NCBI GenBank assembly: GCA_934254585.1
Contig: CAKQLF010000003.1
Coordinates: forward strand, 77,645 to 141,644
Source: an uncultured Alphaproteobacteria bacterium
GTDB lineage: Bacteria; Pseudomonadota; Alphaproteobacteria; RF32; CAG-239
Reading direction: 5' to 3'
Length of the DNA: 64,000 nucleotides
The position numbers and the translations under genes are program-made. Positions 42,458 through 51,313 of the stretch are shown here, piece by piece (the first letter of the stretch is position 1; every line of letters starts with the position of its first letter). The notes under the pieces were generated by a model that was not told the origin of the DNA, ran no database searches, and saw only the letters and a program-made list of their open reading frames with translations.

Positions 42458-43093
42458 ATGCCGGATTGGAAAATAGAAGATAATTTTCAAGGTTTGATTT
42501 GCGGGGTTGATGAAGCCGGACGAGGGCCTTGGGCCGGACCGGTTGTGGCCGGCGCGGCTGTTTTTTTAACCAGAGAAGTTAAGCCCGAATTGTTGGCGCA
42601 ATTAAATGACTCTAAAAAGTTATCAGCCAAGAAGAGAGAATATTTATATGATTTGTTGCGGCAAGAAGAGCAATCCGGACATATTTTGTGCGCTATAGGT
42701 GAGGCGAGTGCGGCGGAAATAGATAAATACAATATCTTGCAAGCGACATTTATGGCTATGAGCCGAGCGGTGTCACAATTGGCTCTAAAACCGCAAACAG
42801 CCTTGATTGACGGCAACAGATTGCCAAAGGATTTTCCGTGCCGAACACAATGTTTCATCGGTGGAGACGGGCGGTCTTATTCAATAGCGGCGGCGAGTAT
42901 TTTGGCAAAAGTTTATCGAGATAAATTAATGGCTGAATTGGCACAAAAATATCCTTTTTACGCCTTTGAAAAAAATGCCGGCTATGGCACCAAAGCGCAT
43001 ATAGAAGGCTTGCGTCTGCATGGAGTGACACCACAGCATCGTCGCAGTTATCGCCCGATTAAAGAGTTTTTACAAGCTGAGAATTTATCATAA
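42458..43093 (+). CDS. rnhB: Ribonuclease HII
   Basis: A 211-aa enzyme that removes RNA from RNA-DNA hybrids, including single ribonucleotides. Motifs are GVDEAGRGPWAGPVVAG (first Asp and Glu, near residues 17-18), NDSKKLSAKKRE, and GDGRSYSIAAASILAKVYRD with the third acidic residue and the SIAAASI block. I chose the ATG at 42458 because AAAGGAG lies seven bases upstream; the preceding GTG is too close. Confidence 0.96.
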   Translation: MPDWKIEDNFQGLICGVDEAGRGPWAGPVVAGAAVFLTREVKPELLAQLNDSKKLSAKKREYLYDLLRQEEQSGHILCAIGEASAAEIDKYNILQATFMAMSRAVSQLALKPQTALIDGNRLPKDFPCRTQCFIGGDGRSYSIAAASILAKVYRDKLMAELAQKYPFYAFEKNAGYGTKAHIEGLRLHGVTPQHRRSYRPIKEFLQAENLS

Positions 43094-43136
43094 GTCTTGC
43101 AATTTATTTATGTTTGCTTTATAACAGAAAAGTGTT

Positions 43137-43213
43137 GCAGGCGTAGCTCATCAGGATAGAGCGACTTCCTCCTAAGAAGTAGGCAGGCGGTTCGAGTCCG
43201 CCCGCTTGTACCA
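43137..43213 (+). tRNA. tRNA-Arg (CCU)
   Basis: A 77-nt cloverleaf: acceptor stem GCAGGCG pairs with CGCTTGT (two G-T pairs), the D-arm is GCTC-ATCAGGATA-GAGC, the anticodon stem ACTTC/GAAGT encloses CTCCTAA (anticodon CCU), the T-arm is GGCGG-TTCGAGT-CCGCC, and CCA is encoded. Confidence 0.92.
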
Positions 43214-43255
43214 TTTAGCTTTTCCGCTGAGTTTTGTTTCATTCCTATATTACAA

Positions 43256-43654
43256 TCAAATAGAAAATTGATATTTGCCTTTACCTTTTCCTTGGATAGG
43301 TTTAATTATTTGGTTAGTTAATAGTAAATTGATTAATCTTGATGCCATTGCTGGTTTTATATTAATAATTTCAATAATATCTGAACGGCCAAAATACTGA
43401 GTATTACTATATCTATCATATAGTTTTAATATATGTTGCAGTGATTTTGCGGAAATATTAGATATTTTGCATTTACATACATTTTCAATGTCTACTTTTG
43501 TGCAATCAATGTCTACTTTTGTATCATCAATGTCTACTTTTTTATGCGATATATTGCCAATATGCATTGATCTATTAGATAATTGATGATTTTCATTTAG
43601 TAGCAAATTTTCTAAAAATAGCTCTAAATATTCTGTAGTTGAATGGATCTTGAT
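43256..43654 (-). pseudogene. Fic-family protein, C-terminal remnant with 21-bp tandem repeats
   Basis: The minus-strand frame after an in-frame TGA (43655-43657) reads IKIHSTTEYLELFLENLLLN, then ENHQLSNRSMHI. This matches the end of Fic-domain adenylyltransferases (TTEYLE-F-NLLLGENN-L-NR-MHI). It ends in the winged-helix tail common after that domain (FGRSDIIEIINIKPAMASRL; KGKGKYQFSI). The catalytic HPFxxGNGR part is absent. Three 21-bp tandem units encode VDIDDTK, VDIDCTK and VDIENVC. The location, 42 bp from a tRNA gene, fits a decayed island insertion. A 116-aa ORF from 43606 could still be translated. Confidence 0.6.
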
Positions 43655-43962
43655 TCATAAATTATCCTCTTAAACTATTGCTAATTATAATATATTACAA
43701 AAAATTAAAATTACATAAATTTTATTTAATTTTGCAGATATATAGGGTGACGGGTTAAAATAGATGGAAATATTTAAATACAGTTTTTATTGTTATTCCA
43801 AAATAGAAATGTTACATTTTTCCAAAAATATCTGTATGTAACTAACTGTAATAATATGTTTCGTTTAGTAATTACTTTTACTTCCTATATGGATAGAATA
43901 CACTAGGAAGCCAATATAGATATAGCTAATATTCCCCAAAAAAACATCTAAATTGTAGCTAT
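43655..43962. other. AT-rich gap without a recognised gene
   Basis: Very AT-rich, with stops in all frames. No ORF, terminator or strong promoter pair was seen. It probably represents decayed sequence between the Fic remnant and the conserved rppH end. Confidence 0.6.
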
Positions 43963-44439
43963 TTATTCTATAAAATTTTCTATAAGAGGATTAAATGCTG
44001 AAAACATTTTTGCGTACGCCGATTTTTTGAAATCAACCGCCAATGAAACCGCTTCTTCAAGCGAAACCCACTTAAAGGCATTAAATTCCGGAGTTGAAGT
44101 TTGCAAGTTTATTTCATCATCATTACCGGCAAAATAAAACAGTGACCAATACATATCTTGGCCGGCGTTTGTAAAACCCCTTTGCTGCATAGAAGCAATC
44201 ACTTCTGCCGGAAAACGATAGCGTGCAGGTTCGGTCAGAGTGGCGATTCTTTTTAGTCCACTCAGTGAAGTTTCCTCTTGCAACTCTCGTCGGGCGGCCT
44301 GTTCCGGACTTTCTCCTTCTTCCAGTCCGCCCTGTGGAAATTGCCAAGAATTTTGCATATCATTGCGTTGACAGATAAGAACTTTTTTATCTGTACGGAA
44401 TACCACAATTCCTGCGTTTTTTCTAAACCATTCTGACAT
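43963..44439 (-). CDS. rppH: RNA pyrophosphohydrolase (Nudix)
   Basis: A 158-aa enzyme that removes pyrophosphate from mRNA 5' ends and so triggers RNase E-dependent decay. It starts MSEWFRKNAGIVVF. The Nudix box GGLEEGESPEQAARRELQEE is intact near residues 37-56, and QFPQGG precedes it as in RppH. Its start overlaps the ctpA stop by one base, closing the gpmI-envC-ctpA-rppH operon. Confidence 0.95.
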   Translation of the reverse strand: MSEWFRKNAGIVVFRTDKKVLICQRNDMQNSWQFPQGGLEEGESPEQAARRELQEETSLSGLKRIATLTEPARYRFPAEVIASMQQRGFTNAGQDMYWSLFYFAGNDDEINLQTSTPEFNAFKWVSLEEAVSLAVDFKKSAYAKMFSAFNPLIENFIE

Positions 44440-45809
44440 TATTTTGTTCTTTTAAGGTTTTTAGATTTAGTTTTTTCAGAGGTGAATTTAGGGGCTGCTT
44501 TTACCTCTGGTTTGTTTTGCAGATTTGTGTTGTCGTTTTGACCATAAAGATATAGGGCTTTAACCAAATCCAAGGCTCGAATTAATTGATAATCTTTCAA
44601 ATCTTCCTTTGAAGAAGTTGTTTGATTTTTAGCAGACTTTTTATCCGCTTGTTCATTTTTTAACGCGCCTTTTAAATCGGCCTCGCTGATGTTCCAACCA
44701 TTGGATTCTATTTCTTCAACCTTAGCTTGTTTAACCACTACATCAGGCTCAATTCCCTTGGCTTGAATAGAGCGTCCTGACGGAGTGTAATAGCGAGCGG
44801 TGGTTAAGCGCATTGCCGCGTTGTTGCGTAAAGGAACAACCGTTTGCACCGAGCCTTTACCGAAAGATTTTTCGCCGATAACCACTGCACGGTGATGGTC
44901 TTGCAAAGCACCTGCCACAATTTCTGAAGCCGAGGCCGAACCTTCATTAATTAAAACCACAATCGGCAAACCTTTGGCAATGTCGCCTTTGGTGGCCGAA
45001 AATTTAACGGTGTCTTCTGCATTACGCGAGCGCGTCGAAACAATTTCACCTTGTTCCAAAAACAAATCAGATACGCTTACGGCTTGATCCAAAAGTCCGC
45101 CGGGGTTATTTCGAACATCAATAACAATGCCCGCAAGTTTGTTTTTAAGTTTTTTTTGTGCGTTTGTCACAGCTTTTTCAATAGCTTTATCCAACTCTTC
45201 ATTAAAAGATGAGATGCGTATATATAAAACATCGTCTTTTTTAATTTCGCTTTTAACCGATTGAATTTTAATTTCCGCGCGTTTCAAAGTAACAGTGAAC
45301 GGCTTGTCATTAACTCTGCGAATTGTTACTTTTACTTTAGTGCCAACTTTACCGCGTAATTTGTTCACTACATCATTCAGCGTTTGTCCGATTACCGTTT
45401 CGCCGTCAACATCTGTTATATAATCACCGGCTTTTAATCCGGCTTTGGCTGCAGGAGTGTCATCTATCGGAGAAATAATTTTCACCACGCCGTTATCCAT
45501 TGTGATTTCAATACCCAAACCACCGAATTTACCTTTAGTTTGTTCGCTCATATATTTAAAATCATCAACCGTCAGATAACTGGAATGAGGGTCAAGAGAT
45601 GTCAGCATACCATTAATAGCCGCTTCAATCAGCTGTTTGTCGGTAACATCTTCCACATACGACATTTTGGTGCGTTCCATAACTTCACCGAAAAGATTAA
45701 GCAACTCATAAGTGTTTACCTGTTCTTCTTTGGTTTGTTCTTTGGCGCACACGTCAGTAGCCAGAAAACTTAAAATTAAAGTATAAACAATAAATGTTTT
45801 TTTCAGCAT
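44439..45809 (-). CDS. ctpA: Carboxyl-terminal processing protease (S41)
   Basis: A 456-aa periplasmic protease. It has a signal peptide (TFIVYTLILSFLATDVCA), an N-terminal helical part with SLDPHSSYLTVDDFK, a PDZ domain (FGGLGIEITMDNGVVKIISP) and the catalytic domain with Ser in NEGSASASEIVAGAL and Lys in GEKSFGKGSVQ. The ATG at 45807-45809 is preferred, because GAGG is too close to the ATG at 45815. The tail after residue 400 is Lys/Asn-rich and disordered. It likely trims envelope proteins or peptidoglycan hydrolases. Confidence 0.95.
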   Translation of the reverse strand: MLKKTFIVYTLILSFLATDVCAKEQTKEEQVNTYELLNLFGEVMERTKMSYVEDVTDKQLIEAAINGMLTSLDPHSSYLTVDDFKYMSEQTKGKFGGLGIEITMDNGVVKIISPIDDTPAAKAGLKAGDYITDVDGETVIGQTLNDVVNKLRGKVGTKVKVTIRRVNDKPFTVTLKRAEIKIQSVKSEIKKDDVLYIRISSFNEELDKAIEKAVTNAQKKLKNKLAGIVIDVRNNPGGLLDQAVSVSDLFLEQGEIVSTRSRNAEDTVKFSATKGDIAKGLPIVVLINEGSASASEIVAGALQDHHRAVVIGEKSFGKGSVQTVVPLRNNAAMRLTTARYYTPSGRSIQAKGIEPDVVVKQAKVEEIESNGWNISEADLKGALKNEQADKKSAKNQTTSSKEDLKDYQLIRALDLVKALYLYGQNDNTNLQNKPEVKAAPKFTSEKTKSKNLKRTK

Positions 45810-45825
45810 TATCATATCCTCATTT

Positions 45826-47076
45826 CTATTTTTTTATCCAGTCATACGGGTCTACCGGATGATTATTTTTACGAATTTCCATATGCAGTTTATTGGTGTT
45901 GCTGTCCGGCATAGTTCCAACCGGTTCGCCGGCTAAAAGCATTTGTCCCACTTCAGCGTTAGTTTCGCCTAATCCGCTCAAAAGAGAAGTATAGCCTTCA
46001 CCGTGGTCAATAATAATCAGATTTGCAAAGTTTTTGAATGGTCCGGAATAAATAACCGTGCCATCAAACGGGGCAATAACTTGGGCGTTGGCCGCGGTTT
46101 TTATGTCAATGCCGTTAGAAACCACGCCTTTTGATAATTCGGCGTGAAAAGCTGTGACTAAAGGCCCGCGAGCCGGACGTGACAAGCGTCCTTTGGCTTT
46201 GCTGAAGCCGGTTACAATTGGTTCTGTTGCGGTCGTGCTACTGTCCCATTCATAGCCGGTTCCGGCTAAGCTGTGATTATTTTGCGCCCGAAGTTTATCA
46301 GCTTCGCGTTCGCGTGCCAACCGAGCTTTTTCCGCCATTTGCCGCCGGTTAATTTCTTTTTGTTTTTCCAATTTTTCCAACAAATCTCGCAAGTTGTGAG
46401 CTTGACTTGCCAACATATCGGCTTTCTTTTTAGCCTCTTTGCTTTTATTGGAAATTTGGCTGTACATAGAGCTTTTTTGTTGAGATAATTTTTTCATATC
46501 AGCTTGTTGTTGCGCCAATTGTTTATTATCTTTTTTCAAATCTTCTAAACGCAAGGCAATTTGTTCTTTTTGGTTGCTGATATCCTCAATACTTTGACGG
46601 ATTGAACTGGCGCGACGCTCAAGAGCGTGCACACTGCCGCGAAGTAAAATGCTGCTGCGCATCACTTCAACCGGCGAAAGGGGCTGAACTAAAACAGCCT
46701 CCGAAGGACGCAAGGCTAAATTTTGCAGAGCAGCAAGCGTTTCAATCAGCACATCGTTTTCTGAATTAAATTTTTCTTCGGATTCGGTTAAGTGCTTTTG
46801 CAAAATAGCCAATTCATCTTGTTTTTTGCGTACCTCATCTTCACCATTTTGAATTTTTTTGGCGGCGGCAATCATTTTTTGATTAACGTTTTTAAGTTCT
46901 TCTTTAAGTTTATCGGCCTTTTGTTTCATTTCCAGATGTTCTTTGGAAACGCGTTTGGCTTCGGCTTCCATTTTTGCCACATCAGACGCCGAAACATTGG
47001 CAGTCGAGGCGGCAATTGCTTGCTCTCCGACTGCCAATATGGCAACAATACTAAGAATTAAAAACGTTTTAGGCAC
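45826..47076 (-). CDS. envC: EnvC-like murein hydrolase activator (degenerate LytM)
   Basis: A 416-aa protein with a signal peptide (LILSIVAILAVGEQAIAAST), a long coiled coil (about residues 30-260) and a C-terminal LytM/M23 domain. The zinc ligands are altered: SNGIDIKTAANAQVIAP has Asn where active enzymes have His, and NKLHMEIR lacks the first His of HxH. This is typical of EnvC, which activates amidases during septum splitting without cutting murein itself. The probable client is the AmiC-type amidase at 25771. Confidence 0.92.
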   Translation of the reverse strand: MPKTFLILSIVAILAVGEQAIAASTANVSASDVAKMEAEAKRVSKEHLEMKQKADKLKEELKNVNQKMIAAAKKIQNGEDEVRKKQDELAILQKHLTESEEKFNSENDVLIETLAALQNLALRPSEAVLVQPLSPVEVMRSSILLRGSVHALERRASSIRQSIEDISNQKEQIALRLEDLKKDNKQLAQQQADMKKLSQQKSSMYSQISNKSKEAKKKADMLASQAHNLRDLLEKLEKQKEINRRQMAEKARLAREREADKLRAQNNHSLAGTGYEWDSSTTATEPIVTGFSKAKGRLSRPARGPLVTAFHAELSKGVVSNGIDIKTAANAQVIAPFDGTVIYSGPFKNFANLIIIDHGEGYTSLLSGLGETNAEVGQMLLAGEPVGTMPDSNTNKLHMEIRKNNHPVDPYDWIKK

Positions 47077-47095
47077 GATATTAAGTCCGCTTTTC

Positions 47096-48625
47096 TTATT
47101 TTTTTAACAAGGAGTGACCCGTCATTTCTGCAGGTTTTTCCAAGCCCAACAAATCCAACAAAGTAGGAGAAACATCGGCCAATCTGCCGTCTTCCATACC
47201 TTTAACCTCTGCCGGAGCATTATATAAAACAGCCTGAACTTTGCCCACAGTGTGCGCTGTGTACGGCTGTCCGGTTTTTTCATCAACCATTTTTTCCACG
47301 TTTCCGTGGTCGGCCGTCACAAACAAAACGCCGTTAACATCTTTAATGGCTTGCATAACGCGTCCCAATGATTTGTCAACTGCCGCAACCGCTTGCAAAG
47401 CCGCTGACATAATTCCGGTATGTCCAACCATATCGCCGTTAGCAAAATTGCAGATAATAGTGTCAAATTTTTTGCTTTCAATGGCGTCAACTAAAGCGTC
47501 TGTCACTTCATAAACGCTCATTTCAGGTTTCAGGTCGTAGGTTGCCACTTTAGGACTATTAATCAAAATACGTTCTTCACCTTTAAACAATCGTTCTTCA
47601 CCGCCGTTAAAGAAAAATGTTACATGCGCATATTTTTCAGTTTCAGCAATACGCAATTGTGTCATACCGTGGTTGGAAACAATTTCCCCGTAAATGTTTT
47701 TCAACTGTTCCGGCGCAAAAATCGTCTTCATAAAACGGTTGTGGTCGGCAGAATATTCAGCCATACCGACACAATCAGAGAATTTAACAATTTTATGACG
47801 AACAAAACCTTCAAATTTTTCATCACCCAAGGCATAAGTAATTTCACGGGCGCGGTCGGCTCTGAAATTAGCCATCAAGAAGGCATCGCCATCGTTTGCA
47901 CCCTGATAATCGCCAATAACGCAAGGTACTACAAATTCGTCATTTACGCCGGCAGCATAAGAAGCTTTAATGGCTTCATCAGCCGTGGTATAACGCTTGC
48001 CGTTTGCGGCAACAATGTTGTTGTAGGCCAACTCAACTCTATCCCAACGTTTATCCCTATCCATTGCGTAAAAGCGTCCGGAAATGGTGACAAGCTTAAC
48101 AAACGGCATATCTTTGATTGAGTTGTTGAAATCTGCCAAAAATCCTTCTGCCGAAGTCGGAGGAGTGTCGCGACCGTCTAAAAAGGCGTGAACATTCACC
48201 TTAATGCTGTTGCGATTCAAAATTTCACACAAAGCCACAATGTGTTCTTGATGTGAGTGAACTCCGCCCGGAGACATCAGTCCCATAATATGGCAGGTTT
48301 TACCGTTATTTTTCAAGGTGTTAATTAATTCAACCACTACCGGATTTTTCTCAAGAGTATGTTCGGCAATAGATTGGTCAATTTTAGGCAAGTCTTGCAT
48401 AACCACGCGGCCTGCACCGAGATTCATATGACCAACCTCGGAGTTTCCCATTTGACCGGCAGGCAAACCGACATCTAAACCCGAAGTTTCCACAAAGCAA
48501 TGCGGGCAAGTTTTCAGCAGATTATGCCAATTAGGGGTTTCGCCCATTTCAATAGCGTTGTCTTTGGTGGTTGTGTTTCTATATCCCCAGCCGTCTAAAA
48601 TTAGTAACATAACTGGTCTTTGCAT
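47096..48625 (-). CDS. gpmI: 2,3-bisphosphoglycerate-independent phosphoglycerate mutase
   Basis: A 509-aa Mn-dependent glycolytic enzyme converting 3- to 2-phosphoglycerate. It shows MLLILDGWGYR (metal Asp), the catalytic Ser in MGNSEVGHMNLGAGR, the substrate block FLDGRDTPPTSAEGFLADF, FRADRAREITYALGD, NFANGDMVGHTG and TADHGNVEKM. Length is normal. It leads the gpmI-envC-ctpA-rppH cluster, a gene order often kept in Alphaproteobacteria. Confidence 0.97.
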   Translation of the reverse strand: MQRPVMLLILDGWGYRNTTTKDNAIEMGETPNWHNLLKTCPHCFVETSGLDVGLPAGQMGNSEVGHMNLGAGRVVMQDLPKIDQSIAEHTLEKNPVVVELINTLKNNGKTCHIMGLMSPGGVHSHQEHIVALCEILNRNSIKVNVHAFLDGRDTPPTSAEGFLADFNNSIKDMPFVKLVTISGRFYAMDRDKRWDRVELAYNNIVAANGKRYTTADEAIKASYAAGVNDEFVVPCVIGDYQGANDGDAFLMANFRADRAREITYALGDEKFEGFVRHKIVKFSDCVGMAEYSADHNRFMKTIFAPEQLKNIYGEIVSNHGMTQLRIAETEKYAHVTFFFNGGEERLFKGEERILINSPKVATYDLKPEMSVYEVTDALVDAIESKKFDTIICNFANGDMVGHTGIMSAALQAVAAVDKSLGRVMQAIKDVNGVLFVTADHGNVEKMVDEKTGQPYTAHTVGKVQAVLYNAPAEVKGMEDGRLADVSPTLLDLLGLEKPAEMTGHSLLKK

Positions 48626-48761
48626 AAATTTAATCCTTTCGTCAAATTAAAAAAATTTCAAACTGTTCACTATTATATATAAGAAAACAAATTTTAAAAG
48701 CACTATTTTTTTATTTATAAACAGCCTTATTTTAAATAAAACAAGAAAAAGTGATTTTTTA

Positions 48762-48790
48762 TTGACATAAAGTGCGAGTATTCATAAATT
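48762..48790 (+). promoter_or_regulatory. Candidate sigma-70 promoter of the porin gene
   Basis: TTGACA (48762-48767) and TAAATT (48785-48790) are separated by 17 bases, ending 25 bases upstream of the porin start codon. A start codon so close to the -10 box implies a very short leader. Confidence 0.55.
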
Positions 48791-48815
48791 AAATCAAAAT
48801 AATAAGGGAAATAAA

Positions 48816-49925
48816 ATGAAAAGAAAATATCTAACGACTGCTTTGTGTTTTATATCGTTTCCGGTTTGGGCGGGCGAGTTTTTTTATGATGCCTCGCTGG
48901 TGGCGGATTCTTTTTATGGATATAGTCGCTATGCTGAAAAATATCGGCCTTATCACAAAAATAATCATACACCGACAGCTGCAGAAGTTTACACAGTCGG
49001 CGGATATCGTTTCAACGACGATTTGTCGTTTAAGCTCGGAGTTGATCTGCAGGCCTCTGATGCTAAAGAAGTTGAAGACTACAATCACGGCAAATGGGGT
49101 GAAAATGTCTATGGCACTTTGCAGAGCAGTTATGGTGAGCTGAGTGTCGGTCAGGTTTATAATGCGGCATATCAATTGGCAGTCGGAGCTCCACGGGTTG
49201 GAGCTTTTAGGGTCAATAATTCGCCGATTTCCGATTTTATAGCTAATCCTGATTGGCAGCGTCATAGCCGTGTGGCCTCATTTAGAACTCTTAATTCAAC
49301 ATATTTGAATACAGACGCTGACGCGCCTAAAATAAGCTATACTTCACCGGAGTTTTATCGCACCAAAATGGCCGTGTCTTATGCTCCGGATAGTTATTCT
49401 CAAGCCGGATTAATCAACAAAGACAGCCGCTATGACAATCGTTCGTCTTATGCTGCCGGCCTCTATAACCAGCAAGAATGGGCTGATTTCGAAATTGAAA
49501 CTTCTTTGGGATATGCTTATAATCATCGAAACAATCAGGAAATTTCTGCCGGATTGAGTGTGTATCGCAAAGGGTGGACCTTGGGCGGTTCATATCGAAA
49601 ATCTTTTACATCTTCAGGTGACTACGCCCTAAATTTGGGGGATAACTTACCTTATTATTTTGATGGTTATCGTCGAGGACAAGCCTTTAATATCGGTTTA
49701 AGTTATGAGTTTGGACCTTTGACTACGGGGTTATCGTATTTTGCCGCTTCGGCAGATAAAACAGATAACAAAGATAAAATTGTTACTTGGGCAAACAAAA
49801 TTGAGGTGCATAAGTATGTATCACTGTATTTGGCAGCTGCTTATGCAGAATACAGCGGCGGCCGCAATATCAAGGACAATAACCGCGGTTACGCTTTTAT
49901 AAGTGGTTTGGAAATTGAGCTTTAG
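48816..49925 (+). CDS. Outer membrane porin-like beta-barrel protein
   Basis: A 369-aa protein with a signal peptide (ending SFPVWA, mature start GEFFYDASLVADSFYGYSRY). Alternating amphipathic strands rich in Tyr, Gly and Asp follow, with a porin-like stretch YGTLQSSYGELSVGQVYNAA near residues 95-115 (the eyelet and loop-3 region of general porins). The barrel ends FISGLEIEL; the last residue is Leu rather than the usual Phe. It is a probable general or substrate-specific porin. AAGGG upstream gives a ribosome site. The regulator gene begins 7 bp after the stop. Confidence 0.82.
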   Translation: MKRKYLTTALCFISFPVWAGEFFYDASLVADSFYGYSRYAEKYRPYHKNNHTPTAAEVYTVGGYRFNDDLSFKLGVDLQASDAKEVEDYNHGKWGENVYGTLQSSYGELSVGQVYNAAYQLAVGAPRVGAFRVNNSPISDFIANPDWQRHSRVASFRTLNSTYLNTDADAPKISYTSPEFYRTKMAVSYAPDSYSQAGLINKDSRYDNRSSYAAGLYNQQEWADFEIETSLGYAYNHRNNQEISAGLSVYRKGWTLGGSYRKSFTSSGDYALNLGDNLPYYFDGYRRGQAFNIGLSYEFGPLTTGLSYFAASADKTDNKDKIVTWANKIEVHKYVSLYLAAAYAEYSGGRNIKDNNRGYAFISGLEIEL

Positions 49926-49932
49926 GAAGAAA

Positions 49933-50535
49933 ATGTTGCATATTTTACTGGTGTCGGATAATCAGGATTTTGCCGAAGATTTGAAAGCGCAGGTTTCGCG
50001 CTTTGCTCCGGATTTATCGTTTGTTGAAAACAAGCCCGATTTATTGATTGTAGATGATGACAAAGAAAAAATGTTGGAACTACGGCAAAATTATCCTTCG
50101 ATTCCGCTAGTTTTTCTTTCATCCGAACAACCTGAAGAAACAGATAATTTGAACATATTTGTCAAAAAGCCGTTTTCCCTTGCGTGTTTATTAGATGTTT
50201 TGCGGGCGGCCAACAACAAATTGGATAATTCGGTTGATGGCTATTTGTTTTTTAATGATTACGAATTACGCCCCAATAAAAAAGAAATTGTCGATTTAAT
50301 AAATAAGCGCGTAGTCAAGCTGACAGAAAAAGAAATTAATGTTTTGAAATATTTATATAAAACAAAAGATGATTTTGTATCTAAAAATGACTTGCAGCGC
50401 AATGTTTGGAAATATAATGAAGATGTCACTACTCACACTATTGAAACGCATATTTACAGGTTGCGGCAAAAAGTTGAGCAAGAGGGTGGTCGTCGTTTGA
50501 TTATAACCGATAACGGCGGTTACAAGTTACAATAG
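49933..50535 (+). CDS. OmpR/PhoB-family response regulator
   Basis: A 200-aa protein. The receiver domain (1-105) has a shortened form, with the acidic cluster LLIVDDDKEK and the conserved Lys-Pro in FVKKPFS. The C-terminal winged helix (about 120-200) matches the OmpR type: VVKLTEKEINVLKYLYKTKD, then VTTHTIETHIYRLRQKVEQE and ITDNGGYKLQ. I chose the ATG at 49933, after AGGAAG. No histidine kinase gene is next to it. Its place directly after the porin suggests porin or envelope control, which is inference. Confidence 0.87.
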   Translation: MLHILLVSDNQDFAEDLKAQVSRFAPDLSFVENKPDLLIVDDDKEKMLELRQNYPSIPLVFLSSEQPEETDNLNIFVKKPFSLACLLDVLRAANNKLDNSVDGYLFFNDYELRPNKKEIVDLINKRVVKLTEKEINVLKYLYKTKDDFVSKNDLQRNVWKYNEDVTTHTIETHIYRLRQKVEQEGGRRLIITDNGGYKLQ

Positions 50536-50545
50536 GATTTTAATT

Positions 50546-51313
50546 ATGCCTCAGATGACACCGAAAAAAAATCCGCAAATCAAAATGCATATCAGCTCAA
50601 TTATTCGTGAAGCCAACACCTATATGCTGGAAAATAAAATGTTTACGCTTTGTGTGTTTGTGGTTAATTTGGCGTATATGTTGGTTTTCAAATCCATTGA
50701 CGGTGGAATTTCCAATCCGCTCAGCATTTTGTGGGCCGTGACTTACTATATGTTTTGGTGCGGTTTTTATCGATATTATTATCATTTGCGTCCCTACCTT
50801 TTCAGCAAGGCGATTATGGGAAGTATGGCTCCTTCTACAAAGGCGATGGTTATTATGTTTGCGGTGATGCTTGCGGTGGCACTTTTGCCGATTTTGCCAA
50901 TGTTCTTAGGCTTTAATGATGTATATTTAAGTTATTATGAACGCTATATGGAGGCCATAGAAGGCTTGTCTAATTCTCAAGAAATAGGAGCCTCTTTTGC
51001 AGATGTTTTAGTGGTTTACGGCATAATGGCGTTGTTGGCACCGAGCCTGATTTGCAAACCATATATGGCTTGGATATCTTCTTTGCGCGGTCACAACGCT
51101 TCTTTTCGCAAAGCCGGCAACAAAACTCGCGGAAACTATCTTGGTTTTGTCGCCATATCGGCACTACTTTTGTATCCTGCCGCTTTTGGTCAGGAGTTGG
51201 ACAAGCTTTTCAACTTGCAAGATTGGCTGAATTATACGATAAGTACGATTATTTTTGTTTATACCAATATTATCTTTGCTAAGATGTATGATTTGTTTTA
51301 TTTGAAGCATTAA
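50546..51313 (+). CDS. Polytopic membrane protein, unknown function
   Basis: A 255-aa protein with about five hydrophobic helices (FTLCVFVVNLAYMLVFKSID; VIMFAVMLAVALLPILPMFL; and two or three more near 165-180, 210-225 and 235-250). It has a cytoplasmic, basic loop with RGHNASFRKAGNKTRGNYLG. It follows the regulator gene by 10 bp and is probably co-transcribed. Not recognised as a named family. Its 3' end overlaps the converging glycosyltransferase gene by 35 bp. Confidence 0.78.
   Translation: MPQMTPKKNPQIKMHISSIIREANTYMLENKMFTLCVFVVNLAYMLVFKSIDGGISNPLSILWAVTYYMFWCGFYRYYYHLRPYLFSKAIMGSMAPSTKAMVIMFAVMLAVALLPILPMFLGFNDVYLSYYERYMEAIEGLSNSQEIGASFADVLVVYGIMALLAPSLICKPYMAWISSLRGHNASFRKAGNKTRGNYLGFVAISALLLYPAAFGQELDKLFNLQDWLNYTISTIIFVYTNIIFAKMYDLFYLKH

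Noticed and set aside
43480..43545. CRISPR-like short repeats (three 21-bp units)
   Set aside because: The units are contiguous with no spacers and encode heptads within the Fic remnant. No CRISPR array or cas gene is seen anywhere in the window.
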